Shown here in pieces: positions 50,876 through 58,456 of a stretch of 64,000 nucleotides of DNA. The stretch lies in NCBI GenBank assembly GCA_035651595.1, contig DASRFJ010000088.1, positions 1-64,000 of the forward strand. Direction: 5' to 3'. The translations under genes were made by a program, and so were the position numbers. How positions within the stretch are numbered: position 1 is the first letter of the stretch; each line of letters begins with the position of its first letter. This DNA comes from JAFARZ01 sp035651595 (GTDB taxonomy: Bacteria; Actinomycetota; Actinomycetes; Streptosporangiales; Streptosporangiaceae). The notes below the pieces were generated by a model that saw only the letters and a program-made list of their open reading frames with translations, was not told where the DNA came from and searched no databases.

Positions 50876-52691
50876 CCGCCGCCGCCATGGTCGCGGGCAC
50901 CTCGGAGTACCCCCGTGCCTGCATCGAGAACAGCCGCGCGTACAGGCCCTGCCGCGCCATCAGCGTGTCGTGGTCGCCCTGCTCGCTCAGCACGCCGTCG
51001 GCCAGCACCAGGATGTGCCCCGCGTCGCGGACGGCGTTCAGCCGGTGCGAGATCAGCACGCTGGCCCGGCCCGCCCGTGTCGCGGCCAGCGTGGTGTGAA
51101 TCGTGCGCTCCGCTTCCGGGTCCAGTCCCGAACTCGGCTCGTCGAGGATCATCAGGTCCCGCCCGCCGCGCAGGAACGCGCGGGCCAGCGCCACCCGCTG
51201 CCATTGCCCACCGGACAGCAGCACGCCGGCCTGCGGGTCCTTGTCATCCGCAGCCGTGTCCATGAAGCTTCTGGTGAGCAGTGTCTGGTAGCCCCGGGGC
51301 AGGGCTTCGAGCGTGGCGTGCACATCGGCCTGCTCCGCCGCGGCGGTCAGCGCGTCCGGCTGGTCCGCCAGCTCCAGGTCACCGACCGCGATGTTCTCCG
51401 CCGCGCTGAGCTCGTAGGTCATGTAGTCCTGGAACACGACGCTGATCCGGTTCCGGAGCGCGTCGAGGTCCAGCTCCCGCAGGTCGGTGCCATCCCACCG
51501 GATGCTGCCCCGCTCCGGGTCGTAGAACCGGCAGAGCAGCTTGACGAGGGTGCTCTTCCCCGAGCCGTTCTTGCCGACGATCGCCACCGCCTGGCCGTGC
51601 GGGATGAAGCAGCTTAGCCCGCGCAGCACCCACGGGCCGTCCGGGCTGTACCGGAACCAGACGTCGTCCAGCTCGATGCCGTAGCGCAGCGGACCAGGCG
51701 TGACCGGTGCCGCGGCGACAGGCATGTCCGGTCCGGCGGCAAGCACCTCATGGTAGCCCTGCACCATCAGCAGCGACTGGTAGGTCATGGCCGCGCTGGA
51801 AATCAGCCCTTGCACCGCCGACGACACGGACCCGAGCGCGACGACGAAGACCGACATGTCGCCCACCGACAGCCGACCCGCGCCGGCCTGCCATGCCGCC
51901 CATAGCAGGCCGGCTGCCGCGACCAGAGCGCCGATGCTCGCCAGGCAGGCCTCGCTTGTCAGCGTCCGCCGGTCCACTCGCTGGCTTGCCTGCTGCGTCT
52001 CAACCAGCTCGCCGAGCATCCTCGCGCGGAAGAACTCGCCGAGGCCAAGCAGCCTGAGCTCTTTTGCCGCGGCGAGGTTGGCAAGCAGGCTGCTGTAGAA
52101 GTACTGGCGACGCTGCGCGTGGCTGATGCCGCTGAACAGCGCGGCCTGCCGCCTGGCTATGCCGCGCTGGAGGTAAATAGCCGGCACCGCCGCGAACAGG
52201 ACCACCGCCGCCATGGGCGGGCTGAGCACGATAAGCGTGCCGAGGAATCCGGCCAGCGTGAGGCCAGAGCGCAGGACCTCGATGCCGCCGTTCACCACCT
52301 GCGCGGGTGCGGGAGCCCCGACCTGCCCGGCGACCCGCAGCCGGTCCTGGAAGGCCGGGTCCTCTAGCTTACGCAGACCGCGGATTTCGGTCACCGAGGT
52401 ATACAGCTCTGCGGTGCCGGTCCGCGTGACCGCCCGGGTGAGCTGCGCCTGCGCGTAACGATCGGCGTTCGGCAGCAGCGTGTTGACGCCGCCGGCGATG
52501 GCAAGCAGGACCGCAAGCCCGATCAAGTGCCGCGGGTGGCCAACCGCCAGTTCATCGAGTATGGCCCGGAGCAGCCAGGCTGTGGCCACCGGAGCAAGGC
52601 CGGTGAGCAGGGCGGTCACCACCTCGACCGCGACCAGGATCCGGCCGGCGCGCCAGCAGCGCGCAATCGAGCCAAGCAGCGTTCGTGTCAC
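50868..52691 (-). CDS. ABC exporter (fused TM and ATPase) of the peptide cluster
   Basis: 607 residues. Six TM helices in residues 15-310, then an ATPase domain: Walker A GKNGSGKST (373-381), signature LSGGQWQR (492-499), Walker B LMILDEPSSGLD. The LSGGQWQ signature is typical of lantibiotic-type exporters such as NisT. No C39 peptidase domain precedes the TM region, so leader removal must be done by another protein. GTG start at 52691. It probably exports the mature or leader-bearing Cys-rich peptides. Confidence 0.92.
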   Translation of the reverse strand: MTRTLLGSIARCWRAGRILVAVEVVTALLTGLAPVATAWLLRAILDELAVGHPRHLIGLAVLLAIAGGVNTLLPNADRYAQAQLTRAVTRTGTAELYTSVTEIRGLRKLEDPAFQDRLRVAGQVGAPAPAQVVNGGIEVLRSGLTLAGFLGTLIVLSPPMAAVVLFAAVPAIYLQRGIARRQAALFSGISHAQRRQYFYSSLLANLAAAKELRLLGLGEFFRARMLGELVETQQASQRVDRRTLTSEACLASIGALVAAAGLLWAAWQAGAGRLSVGDMSVFVVALGSVSSAVQGLISSAAMTYQSLLMVQGYHEVLAAGPDMPVAAAPVTPGPLRYGIELDDVWFRYSPDGPWVLRGLSCFIPHGQAVAIVGKNGSGKSTLVKLLCRFYDPERGSIRWDGTDLRELDLDALRNRISVVFQDYMTYELSAAENIAVGDLELADQPDALTAAAEQADVHATLEALPRGYQTLLTRSFMDTAADDKDPQAGVLLSGGQWQRVALARAFLRGGRDLMILDEPSSGLDPEAERTIHTTLAATRAGRASVLISHRLNAVRDAGHILVLADGVLSEQGDHDTLMARQGLYARLFSMQARGYSEVPATMAAADG

Positions 52692-52776
52692 GACGGTTGA
52701 CGCTCTTTCGTGAATCTCAGCCGGACATCAGCCGCTGTGGCCTGGTATCGCTCCAGGCCGCAGCAGCCCGGTGTGC

Positions 52777-52989
52777 TCAGCAGCACGGCGGCCCGAACGT
52801 GAAGCAAGCGCCGCAGGTAACACTGCAGTTACAGCCGACTGTGCAGTTCTGCTGCCATTCGTGGCAGTCCTTGCAGCCGTTGAAGCATCTCTGCGTGAAT
52901 CCGTGCGGGCTGCAGGCACAAGCGGCAGCCTTGATCTTCGGTGCGACCAGGTTGAGCATCCGGTCGGCCAGCTCGTTGATAAGCGCCAT
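52777..52989 (-). CDS. Cys-rich precursor peptide 1
   Basis: 70 residues: leader MALINELADRMLNLVAPK, then IKAAA and a core of 47 residues with 12 cysteines (24, 26, 35, 39, 42, 49, 53, 55, 59, 62, 69, 70). Spacing matches peptides 2 and 3 except that the first pair is CxC. The A-A-A before Cys24 fits a signal-peptidase cut. ATG start with ribosome site GGGAGGTGAAACGAG. It lies between the thioredoxin-like gene and the ABC exporter in one operon. I do not recognise the family. Confidence 0.85.
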   Translation of the reverse strand: MALINELADRMLNLVAPKIKAAACACSPHGFTQRCFNGCKDCHEWQQNCTVGCNCSVTCGACFTFGPPCC

Positions 52990-53042
52990 CTCGTTTCACC
53001 TCCCTTCCTGGCTTGCGCGCAGTAGCATCCGGCGCCGGAGTC

Positions 53043-53603
53043 TCACGGCTGCCGGACAGCGGTGAGCGGCGCCAGCGTCGCCGGCTCGTGCGTGGCTTCG
53101 CTGAGCGATCCGGTCCCGTCCAGTACGAAGAACGTCGGGTAGCCGCGCACCTTGAAGGCCTTGTCGAGCTCGCCGTCATGGGACGCGAGCGTGATCCGCG
53201 CTACCTTAGCCACATCCTCCTGGTAGCTGACCTCATCGCCGTCGGGGTTGATCATCACCGCCAGGATCGAGTCCCGGTCGATCTGATTGGCGCGCACGTA
53301 CTCCAGGAACGGCGGCACGCGCGTCGGGCAGGCCGAGCAGGTCGCGGAGAAGAACGCCACCATCCGCAGGCCGGCCGGTCCGCTCACCTGTTCCCCATCG
53401 AGGGTTTCCGCGGTAAACGACACGGGAGTCGCCCCGTCGGCCAGGTCGGTGATCGGGGCGTCGTCGTGCGATCCGTGGAAGCCCGCGAGCTGCTCGGTGT
53501 GTTCGCGCAACCTGCGGATGACGCCGAAGGTCAGCAGCAAATCGGCCAGGCACAGCAGGCCCACCACCACGACCGCCGCGGTGAGGATAGCCATGATTGA
53601 CAC
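53043..53603 (-). CDS. Membrane-anchored thioredoxin-like protein (MauD/TlpA type)
   Basis: 186 residues. One N-terminal TM helix (4-28) anchors an extracytoplasmic thioredoxin fold with the active site FFSATCSACPTRVPPF (CxxC at Cys89 and Cys92), and a cis-proline loop GYPTFFVLDGTG. MauD and BdbA relatives form or shuffle disulfides in secreted Cys-rich proteins. As the first gene of the operon with peptide 1, the exporter and the S26 peptidase, it probably oxidises the 12-Cys cores. Preceded by a SARP box. Confidence 0.9.
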   Translation of the reverse strand: MSIMAILTAAVVVVGLLCLADLLLTFGVIRRLREHTEQLAGFHGSHDDAPITDLADGATPVSFTAETLDGEQVSGPAGLRMVAFFSATCSACPTRVPPFLEYVRANQIDRDSILAVMINPDGDEVSYQEDVAKVARITLASHDGELDKAFKVRGYPTFFVLDGTGSLSEATHEPATLAPLTAVRQP

Positions 53604-53705
53604 CTTTCTATCGTCGATCGCGTCTCTATCGTCGACGCCTCTATCGTCGCCACGCCGCGGCCGGCGCGGTTAGCGCAGCGTGAGCCCGGCCAGAATTCCG
53701 CACCG

Positions 53706-53734
53706 GTCTAACAGCGATGTAGCGCCGTTGTAGC
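53706..53734 (-). promoter_or_regulatory. SARP-type box upstream of the redox/exporter operon
   Basis: Read on the minus strand: GCTACAA, 4 bases, GCTACAT, 4 bases, GTTAGAC, i.e. heptamers at exact 11-bp period (53734-53728, 53723-53717, 53712-53706). The following bases GGTGCGGAATTCTGG are shared with the other box. The rest of this 203-bp gap contains three direct copies of TCTATCGTCG at 53607-53650. Confidence 0.75.
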
Positions 53735-53806
53735 GCCGCACGTCGCGCGTCGCGCGCCGCGGCCTGCCCGCTTGGCAAGCCGCGGCGGCGAAAATCCGGA
53801 TTCGGC

Positions 53807-54022
53807 TCAGCAGCAAGCGATGACCCTGTAACAGGCGCCGCATGAAGCCCCGCAGTCACAAGTGACCACGCAGTTCTGGTGGTATTCGTAACAGTCGGTG
53901 CAGAAGCCGCCGTAGCATTTCTGGGTGTAGTGCTTGCCGGCATCGGTGCAGCAAGCGCCCGCGGTGAGCTTCGGCGCGACCACGCTCAGCATGCGGTCCG
54001 CGATCTTGTCGATCAGCGCCAC
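53807..54022 (-). CDS. Cys-rich precursor peptide 2
   Basis: 71 residues from the GTG at 54022 (GGGAG upstream). Leader MALIDKIADRMLSVVAPK, then LTAGA and a core with 12 cysteines (24, 25, 36, 41, 44, 51, 55, 57, 61, 64, 70, 71), including YGGFCTDCYEYHQNC and SCGACYRVIACC. It is second in a two-gene unit with peptide 3. A-G-A directly before the first CC is a plausible signal-peptidase site. Confidence 0.85.
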   Translation of the reverse strand: MALIDKIADRMLSVVAPKLTAGACCTDAGKHYTQKCYGGFCTDCYEYHQNCVVTCDCGASCGACYRVIACC

Positions 54023-54086
54023 GTCCGTGTCACTCCCTTCTGTCGTACGGCTGGCGCGGCTCGCGCGCCAGCCGTACGAATCGTGC

Positions 54087-54308
54087 TTAACAGCAGGCCA
54101 CGACCTTGTAGCAGGCGCCGCAGTTGGTGATCTCACAGAAGCAGTTGATGACGCAGTTCTGGTGCCAGATGTAGCAGTCAGTGCAGAAGCCGCCGTAGCA
54201 GTTCTCCGTGACGTGCTTGCCATTGCTGAGGCAGCAAGAAGCTCCAGCGGTGGCCTTCGGCGCGACCAGACTGAGCATCCCGTCCGCGATCTTGTTGATC
54301 AGCGTCAC
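54087..54308 (-). CDS. Cys-rich precursor peptide 3
   Basis: 73 residues from the GTG at 54308, with ribosome site GGAGGTGAAACGAAC nearly identical to that of peptide 1. Leader MTLINKIADGMLSLVAPK, ATAGAS, then 12 cysteines (25, 26, 37, 42, 45, 52, 56, 58, 63, 66, 72, 73). Closest to peptide 2 (shared YGGFCTDCY). First gene of its unit, 77 bp downstream of a SARP box. Confidence 0.85.
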   Translation of the reverse strand: MTLINKIADGMLSLVAPKATAGASCCLSNGKHVTENCYGGFCTDCYIWHQNCVINCFCEITNCGACYKVVACC

Positions 54309-54384
54309 GTTCGTTTCACCTCCGTTCCGTGTTCTGTGGTTTTGCGCGGGTTGCGCGCTTTGGCCTTGCCAGAATTCCGTTCGG

Positions 54385-54413
54385 GTCTAACATCGCTGTA
54401 GCGTTGCAGTAGC
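54385..54413 (-). promoter_or_regulatory. SARP-type box upstream of peptides 3 and 2
   Basis: Minus strand: GCTACTG, 4 bases, GCTACAG, 4 bases, GTTAGAC, heptamers at exact 11-bp period (54413-54407, 54402-54396, 54391-54385), then CCGAACGGAATTCTGG. Same layout as the box at 53706-53734. It lies in the divergent region with the SARP gene at 54444 and may also affect that gene. Confidence 0.78.
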
Positions 54414-54443
54414 ACCCCCAGTGAAAAGCCTGAGGCTACGGGT

Positions 54444-56405
54444 ATGGAGTTTTTCCTGCTCGGGTCGTTGCACGTTTGCCCAGTTGCGCGAGCTGAGATC
54501 CCGGTGCCGCCCGGTAAACAGCGGGTCTTGCTTGCCGTGCTGCTGCTCCATGCCAACCACGCGGTGTCCGCTGGGATCCTGGTCGAGGCGCTGTGGGGGA
54601 GTGAGCCGCCGCCGTCCGCCCATGCCGCCCTGCGCAACTACGTGAAGCGGCTGCGCAAGGCGCTCGGCGACGGCGACCACACGCTCATCAGGTCGGTCCC
54701 TGGCGGGTACCTGATCCGCGCGGACGCGAACGACCTGGACGTGACCAGGTTCGAAGAACAAGAACGGGCCGGGCGGGAGGCGGTCGCGGCGGGCGACTGG
54801 GAGCGCGCCGCGGGCCTGCTGCACGCCGCGCTGGCGCTGTGGCGCGGCGAGGCGCTGGAGGATGTGCGCTCGGAGTGGCTGGCCGCCCGTGAGGTGCCGC
54901 GGCTGGCCGAGCTGCGGCTGCGCGCGCTGGAAACGCGGATCGACCTGGACCTGCGGCTCGGCCGCCGGCCCGAGGCGATCGCGGACCTGTGGCGGCTCAC
55001 CAAGGCCCATCCGCTCCGGGAGCGGCTGCACCAGCTGCTGATGCTGGCGCTGTGCCAGGACGGCCGGTACGGCGAGGCGCTGGCCGTCTACCAGGCCGCG
55101 CGGCGGGTGCTGGTCAGCGAACTGGGCACCGAGCCAGGCCCGGCACTGCGTCAGCTGCACCAGCAGATCCTCGCCTCGGATCCGTCGCTGGCCGGGCCGG
55201 GCCAGCGGCACGCGCCACCCGCCGCGGTGTACCTGGGCGGCGGGCGCACCGCGGGAACCGCGGCTGAGTCCCCGCGCGGGAAGCCGCAACAGCTTCCGGT
55301 GGCCGCGCGGCTGTTCGCTGGCCGCGCCGCCGAGCTGGTGACGCTGCGGCGGATCACCGAGGAGCCGGCCGGCAGCGGCCTGCCGGTGATCATCGCGGTC
55401 ACCGGCGCGGCCGGCGTCGGCAAGACCGCGCTCGCATTGCGCTGGGCGCACGAGGTGGCCGGCCGCTTCCCGGACGGGCAGCTGCACGCGGACCTGCGTG
55501 GCTACGATCCAGGTTCGCCGGTGCCCGCGGAGGAGGTGCTGGCCGGCTTCCTCCGCTCGCTCGGCGTGCCGGGTCCGGAGATCCCGGCGGACCAAAGCGA
55601 ACGCGCGGCCCGCTTCCGTGGCCTGCTCGCCGGTCGGCGGCTGCTCGTGGTGCTTGACAACGCCAGGTCCGCCGAGCACGTCAGGCCGCTGCTGCCCGCG
55701 GCACCCGGCTGCGCCGTGGTCGTGACCAGCCGCGACGCGCTCGCCGGGTTGGTGGTACGGGACGGCGCGCAGCGGGTGGACCTGGACCTGCTGCCGCTTG
55801 CCGACGCGGTGTGCCTGCTCCGGTCGCTGATCGGCGGCCGGGTGGACGCGGACCCGGCTGCGGCGCGGACCCTGGCCGAGCAGTGCGCCCGGCTGCCGCT
55901 CGCCCTGCGCGCCGCCGCCGAGCTGGCCGCGGATCGCCCGGCCGAGCCGCTCGCCGAGCTTGTGTGGCAGCTGGGCGACCGGCACCAGCGACTCGATCTG
56001 CTGGACGGTGGCGGCGACCCGCGGACCGCCGTGCGCGCCGTGTTCTCCTGGTCCTACCAGCACCTCGACCGAGACTCCGCGCGCGCGTTCCGCCTGCTGG
56101 GCCTGCATCCGGGCATCGACATCGAGGCGTCCGGCGGCGCGGCGCTGATGGACACCACGGTGGCGCACGCGCGCAGGCTGCTGATCGCGCTCGCCCGCGC
56201 GCACTTGATCCGGCAGACCGGCCGGGCGCGATACGCGATGCACGACCTGCTGCGCGCGTACGCGGCGGAGCTGGCCGTCGCCTGTGACAGCGATCGCGGA
56301 GAGGCCCTGCGGCGGCTTCGGGCGCACGCCACGCCAGCGAGCGCGTACCCGGCTATGCAGGCAAGTCAGAGGATAGGCTTGGCTTCTCCAGAAGGAGGAG
56401 CGTGA
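54444..56405 (+). CDS. SARP/AfsR-type regulator with NB-ARC ATPase domain
   Basis: 653 residues. OmpR-like DNA-binding domain at 1-95 (KQRVLLAVLLLHANHAVS, ALRNYVKRLRKALGDG, GGYLIRAD), bacterial transcriptional activation domain at 98-245 (FEEQERAGREAVAAGDWERAAGLLHAALALWRGEAL...ELGTEPGPALRQLHQQIL), then an NB-ARC ATPase (VTGAAGVGKTALALRWA; LLVVLDNA; LPLALRAAAELAA) up to about 600. The TPR tail of full AfsR is missing. It activates from 11-bp-spaced heptamers like those next to it, so it is the probable activator of the peptide cluster. Confidence 0.92.
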   Translation: MEFFLLGSLHVCPVARAEIPVPPGKQRVLLAVLLLHANHAVSAGILVEALWGSEPPPSAHAALRNYVKRLRKALGDGDHTLIRSVPGGYLIRADANDLDVTRFEEQERAGREAVAAGDWERAAGLLHAALALWRGEALEDVRSEWLAAREVPRLAELRLRALETRIDLDLRLGRRPEAIADLWRLTKAHPLRERLHQLLMLALCQDGRYGEALAVYQAARRVLVSELGTEPGPALRQLHQQILASDPSLAGPGQRHAPPAAVYLGGGRTAGTAAESPRGKPQQLPVAARLFAGRAAELVTLRRITEEPAGSGLPVIIAVTGAAGVGKTALALRWAHEVAGRFPDGQLHADLRGYDPGSPVPAEEVLAGFLRSLGVPGPEIPADQSERAARFRGLLAGRRLLVVLDNARSAEHVRPLLPAAPGCAVVVTSRDALAGLVVRDGAQRVDLDLLPLADAVCLLRSLIGGRVDADPAAARTLAEQCARLPLALRAAAELAADRPAEPLAELVWQLGDRHQRLDLLDGGGDPRTAVRAVFSWSYQHLDRDSARAFRLLGLHPGIDIEASGGAALMDTTVAHARRLLIALARAHLIRQTGRARYAMHDLLRAYAAELAVACDSDRGEALRRLRAHATPASAYPAMQASQRIGLASPEGGA

Positions 56406-56411
56406 TCCGCC

Positions 56412-57485
56412 ATGCCTGACCGGCCCGCTACCTTGCGGGACGTCGCCGCCGCGGCCCGGGTTCACCCGGCCACCGCCTCGCGCGCGCTCAACCCGGAAAC
56501 CCGGATCCTGGTCAGCGAGGACACCGCGCGCCGGGTAGCGGCGGCCGCGGCGAAGCTGGGCTACCGGCCCAACCCGGTGGCGCGCAGCCTGCGCACCCGC
56601 CGCTCGCACACGGTCGGCGTGCTGATCCCTGACCTGAACAACCCGCTGTTCCCCCCCATCGTGCGCGGCCTGGAAGACAAGCTGGCGGCGGCCGGATACG
56701 TGGCGCTGCTCGGCAACACCGACGCGGACGCGAACCGGGAGCGGATGCTGTTCGAACAGATGCGGGCGCGGCATGTGGACGGGTTCGTGCTGGCCACGGC
56801 CACGATCCACGACAAGATCCTGGCTGAGGCCGCCAAGGCCGAGCTGCCCGTGGTGCTGATGAACCGGCTTGCCCAGGACTACGCCTTCCCTTCGGTCTCG
56901 GTGGACAACGAGCAGGGCGCCCGGATGGCGATCACCCACCTGGCCCGGCTCGGGCATACCCGCATCGCGCACATCGCCGGACCGCAGGAGGCCTCGACCG
57001 GCGTCAGCCGGCTGCGCGGGTTCCGCGACGGGATGGCGCAGCATCAGCTCACCGTGGACGACGGCCTCATCACCTACGCCAGCCGGTACACGGTCGAAGA
57101 GGGCAAGCGCTGCTGCCGCGAGCTGCTCGCCCGCCGGGACGCGGACGGCGCGGACGAGCCGTTCACCGCGATCTCGGCGGCCAACGACATGCTCGCGGTC
57201 GGCTGCTACGCCGCGCTGGAGGAAACCTCGCTCCAGTGCCCGGACGACCTGTCCGTGATCGGCTTCAACGACATGCCGTTCATCGACCGGCTGCGCCCGC
57301 CGCTGACCACCGTGCGCTTCCCGCACTACCAGCTGGGCACCGAAGCCGCGCAACTGCTGCTCGAGCGGATCAGCGGGGGCGAGGGCCCGGTGAAGATCCT
57401 CTACCTGGCGCCCGAACTCGTGGTGCGCGGTTCCACCGTCGCCATGACGCGGCTCGCGCCGTCCCCGGCAGCCGATCCGGAATGA
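56412..57485 (+). CDS. LacI family transcriptional regulator
   Basis: 357 residues. HTH TLRDVAAAARVHPATASRALNPE and hinge GYRPNPVARSLRTRRSHTVGVLIPDLNNPLF, then a periplasmic-binding-protein-like sensor domain (PQEASTGVSRLRGFRDGMAQ, AISAANDMLAVGCYAAL, SVIGFNDMPFIDRLRPPLTTVRFP). ATG start preceded by GAAGGAGGAG. The ligand is unknown; the downstream oxidoreductase-liv operon across the repeat region is a possible target. The stop codon touches the repeat element. Confidence 0.92.
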   Translation: MPDRPATLRDVAAAARVHPATASRALNPETRILVSEDTARRVAAAAAKLGYRPNPVARSLRTRRSHTVGVLIPDLNNPLFPPIVRGLEDKLAAAGYVALLGNTDADANRERMLFEQMRARHVDGFVLATATIHDKILAEAAKAELPVVLMNRLAQDYAFPSVSVDNEQGARMAITHLARLGHTRIAHIAGPQEASTGVSRLRGFRDGMAQHQLTVDDGLITYASRYTVEEGKRCCRELLARRDADGADEPFTAISAANDMLAVGCYAALEETSLQCPDDLSVIGFNDMPFIDRLRPPLTTVRFPHYQLGTEAAQLLLERISGGEGPVKILYLAPELVVRGSTVAMTRLAPSPAADPE

Positions 57486-57840
57486 TTGCGGACACTTACC
57501 CCCAAACTGACACCGTTCGCTAATTCGCGGCAGCTCACCTGGGGCCGCCCGACCGCGATTGCCGCGCGGCCGGCGGTGCGCAGTCTGTGCCTGGAGTGCA
57601 CTGTGCGGCTAACGGGACACGAGCACACCGGCAGGCCCGTCAGCAACGTGGACGTTTACCCCTTCGTGGAGGATCGACCCCCGTACGCGAGGGCCGCGTT
57701 ACCACGAAGGGCAAAAACACCACGTTACCGGGGCCGTCCCCGCCCATCGAAGCCAGCCGCTGCCCCGCCGGGCGGTCGGCGAACCCGGCCAGCCCCGGAA
57801 CAAGCCAACTGTGCCCGATCCGGGGGTAAGTGTCCGCAAT
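57485..57840. repeat. MITE-like element with perfect 19-bp inverted ends
   Basis: 356 bp bounded by ATTGCGGACACTTACCCCC (57485-57503) and its exact complement (57822-57840). Inside are a segment shared with the element at 1-325 (57585-57620 region) and an A-type palindrome at 57644-57726 (CAACGTGG, CCCCTTCGTGG, CCACGAAGGG, CACGTT). No open frame worth calling, no transposase. The left end begins at the last base of the LacI stop. Confidence 0.75.
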
Positions 57841-57863
57841 CTGGCGCGCCTGACGACGCGCCC

Positions 57864-57989
57864 GGACACGCGCGGGCACGCCCGGGCGCGCCCCGGCACG
57901 CGCGGGCGCGCCCCGGACACGCGCGGGCGCGCCCCGGACACGCGCGGGCACGCCCCGGACACGCGCGGGCACGCCCGGGCGCGCGCGGA
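57864..57989. repeat. GC-only 21-bp tandem repeat
   Basis: About five units of GGACACGCGCGGGCRCGCCC with a 21-bp period (for example 57915, 57936, 57957) and two irregular units at the left. Read in one frame it gives GHARARP repeats, but no start signal supports a gene. Confidence 0.65.
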
Positions 57990-58456
57990 AATCAGGCCGC
58001 GGCCCGGTCAACGCTCCGTGATCATGGCGCTCACCAGCACAGCAAGCCGCTGCAATCGTTTGCCGCACATTGCGCCACAGTAGCCACGCATTTATCGTTG
58101 GTAGTTAAGCGTTTGGGTTCGGACCCGAACGGTTCCGGCTCGCTCGCGACTACACACGATCGCATTGCCGAGGCATGGCGTGATGCGACTCCGGTCAGTG
58201 ACGACACAGGCGGTGCTTCTGGCACGGAAGGTACAGAATGAGACCCTCTGGTAACGAGTGGTTTGAGATAATTGGGGGTACGGGTTGATAACAGATTCGC
58301 CGGTCGGCATTGACAAACTAGCCGGTTGAGGCCAGCCTCGGGTGTGCAAACGATTGTTGAACGCAGGGCCTGGCAGTGTCCAGGCAGGCAGCCAGCGACG
58401 GCCGGGAGGGTGGTCCGCAACGGCGGCTTGCAACGACCAGGAGGGGATCTGGCGAG
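57990..58456. other. Non-coding stretch before the oxidoreductase gene
   Basis: About 470 bp of lower GC than its surroundings. One frame ending at 58241 looks weakly coding (SLATTHDRIAEAWRDATPV near its end) and could be the remnant of a gene tail. The region must contain the promoter of the 58457 operon; I see no clear -35/-10 pair. AGGAGGGG at 58439-58446 is the ribosome site for 58457. Confidence 0.35.

Noticed and set aside
52777..54308. The three Cys-rich peptides as metallothioneins
   Set aside because: Set aside rather than excluded: the conserved leader, A-x-A site, and neighbouring exporter, S26 peptidase and thiol oxidoreductase argue for secreted disulfide peptides.
57990..58241. 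A weakly coding-looking frame ending at 58241
   Set aside because: It has no start or ribosome site, its upstream part is repeat DNA, and the tail matches no family I know; at most a gene remnant.
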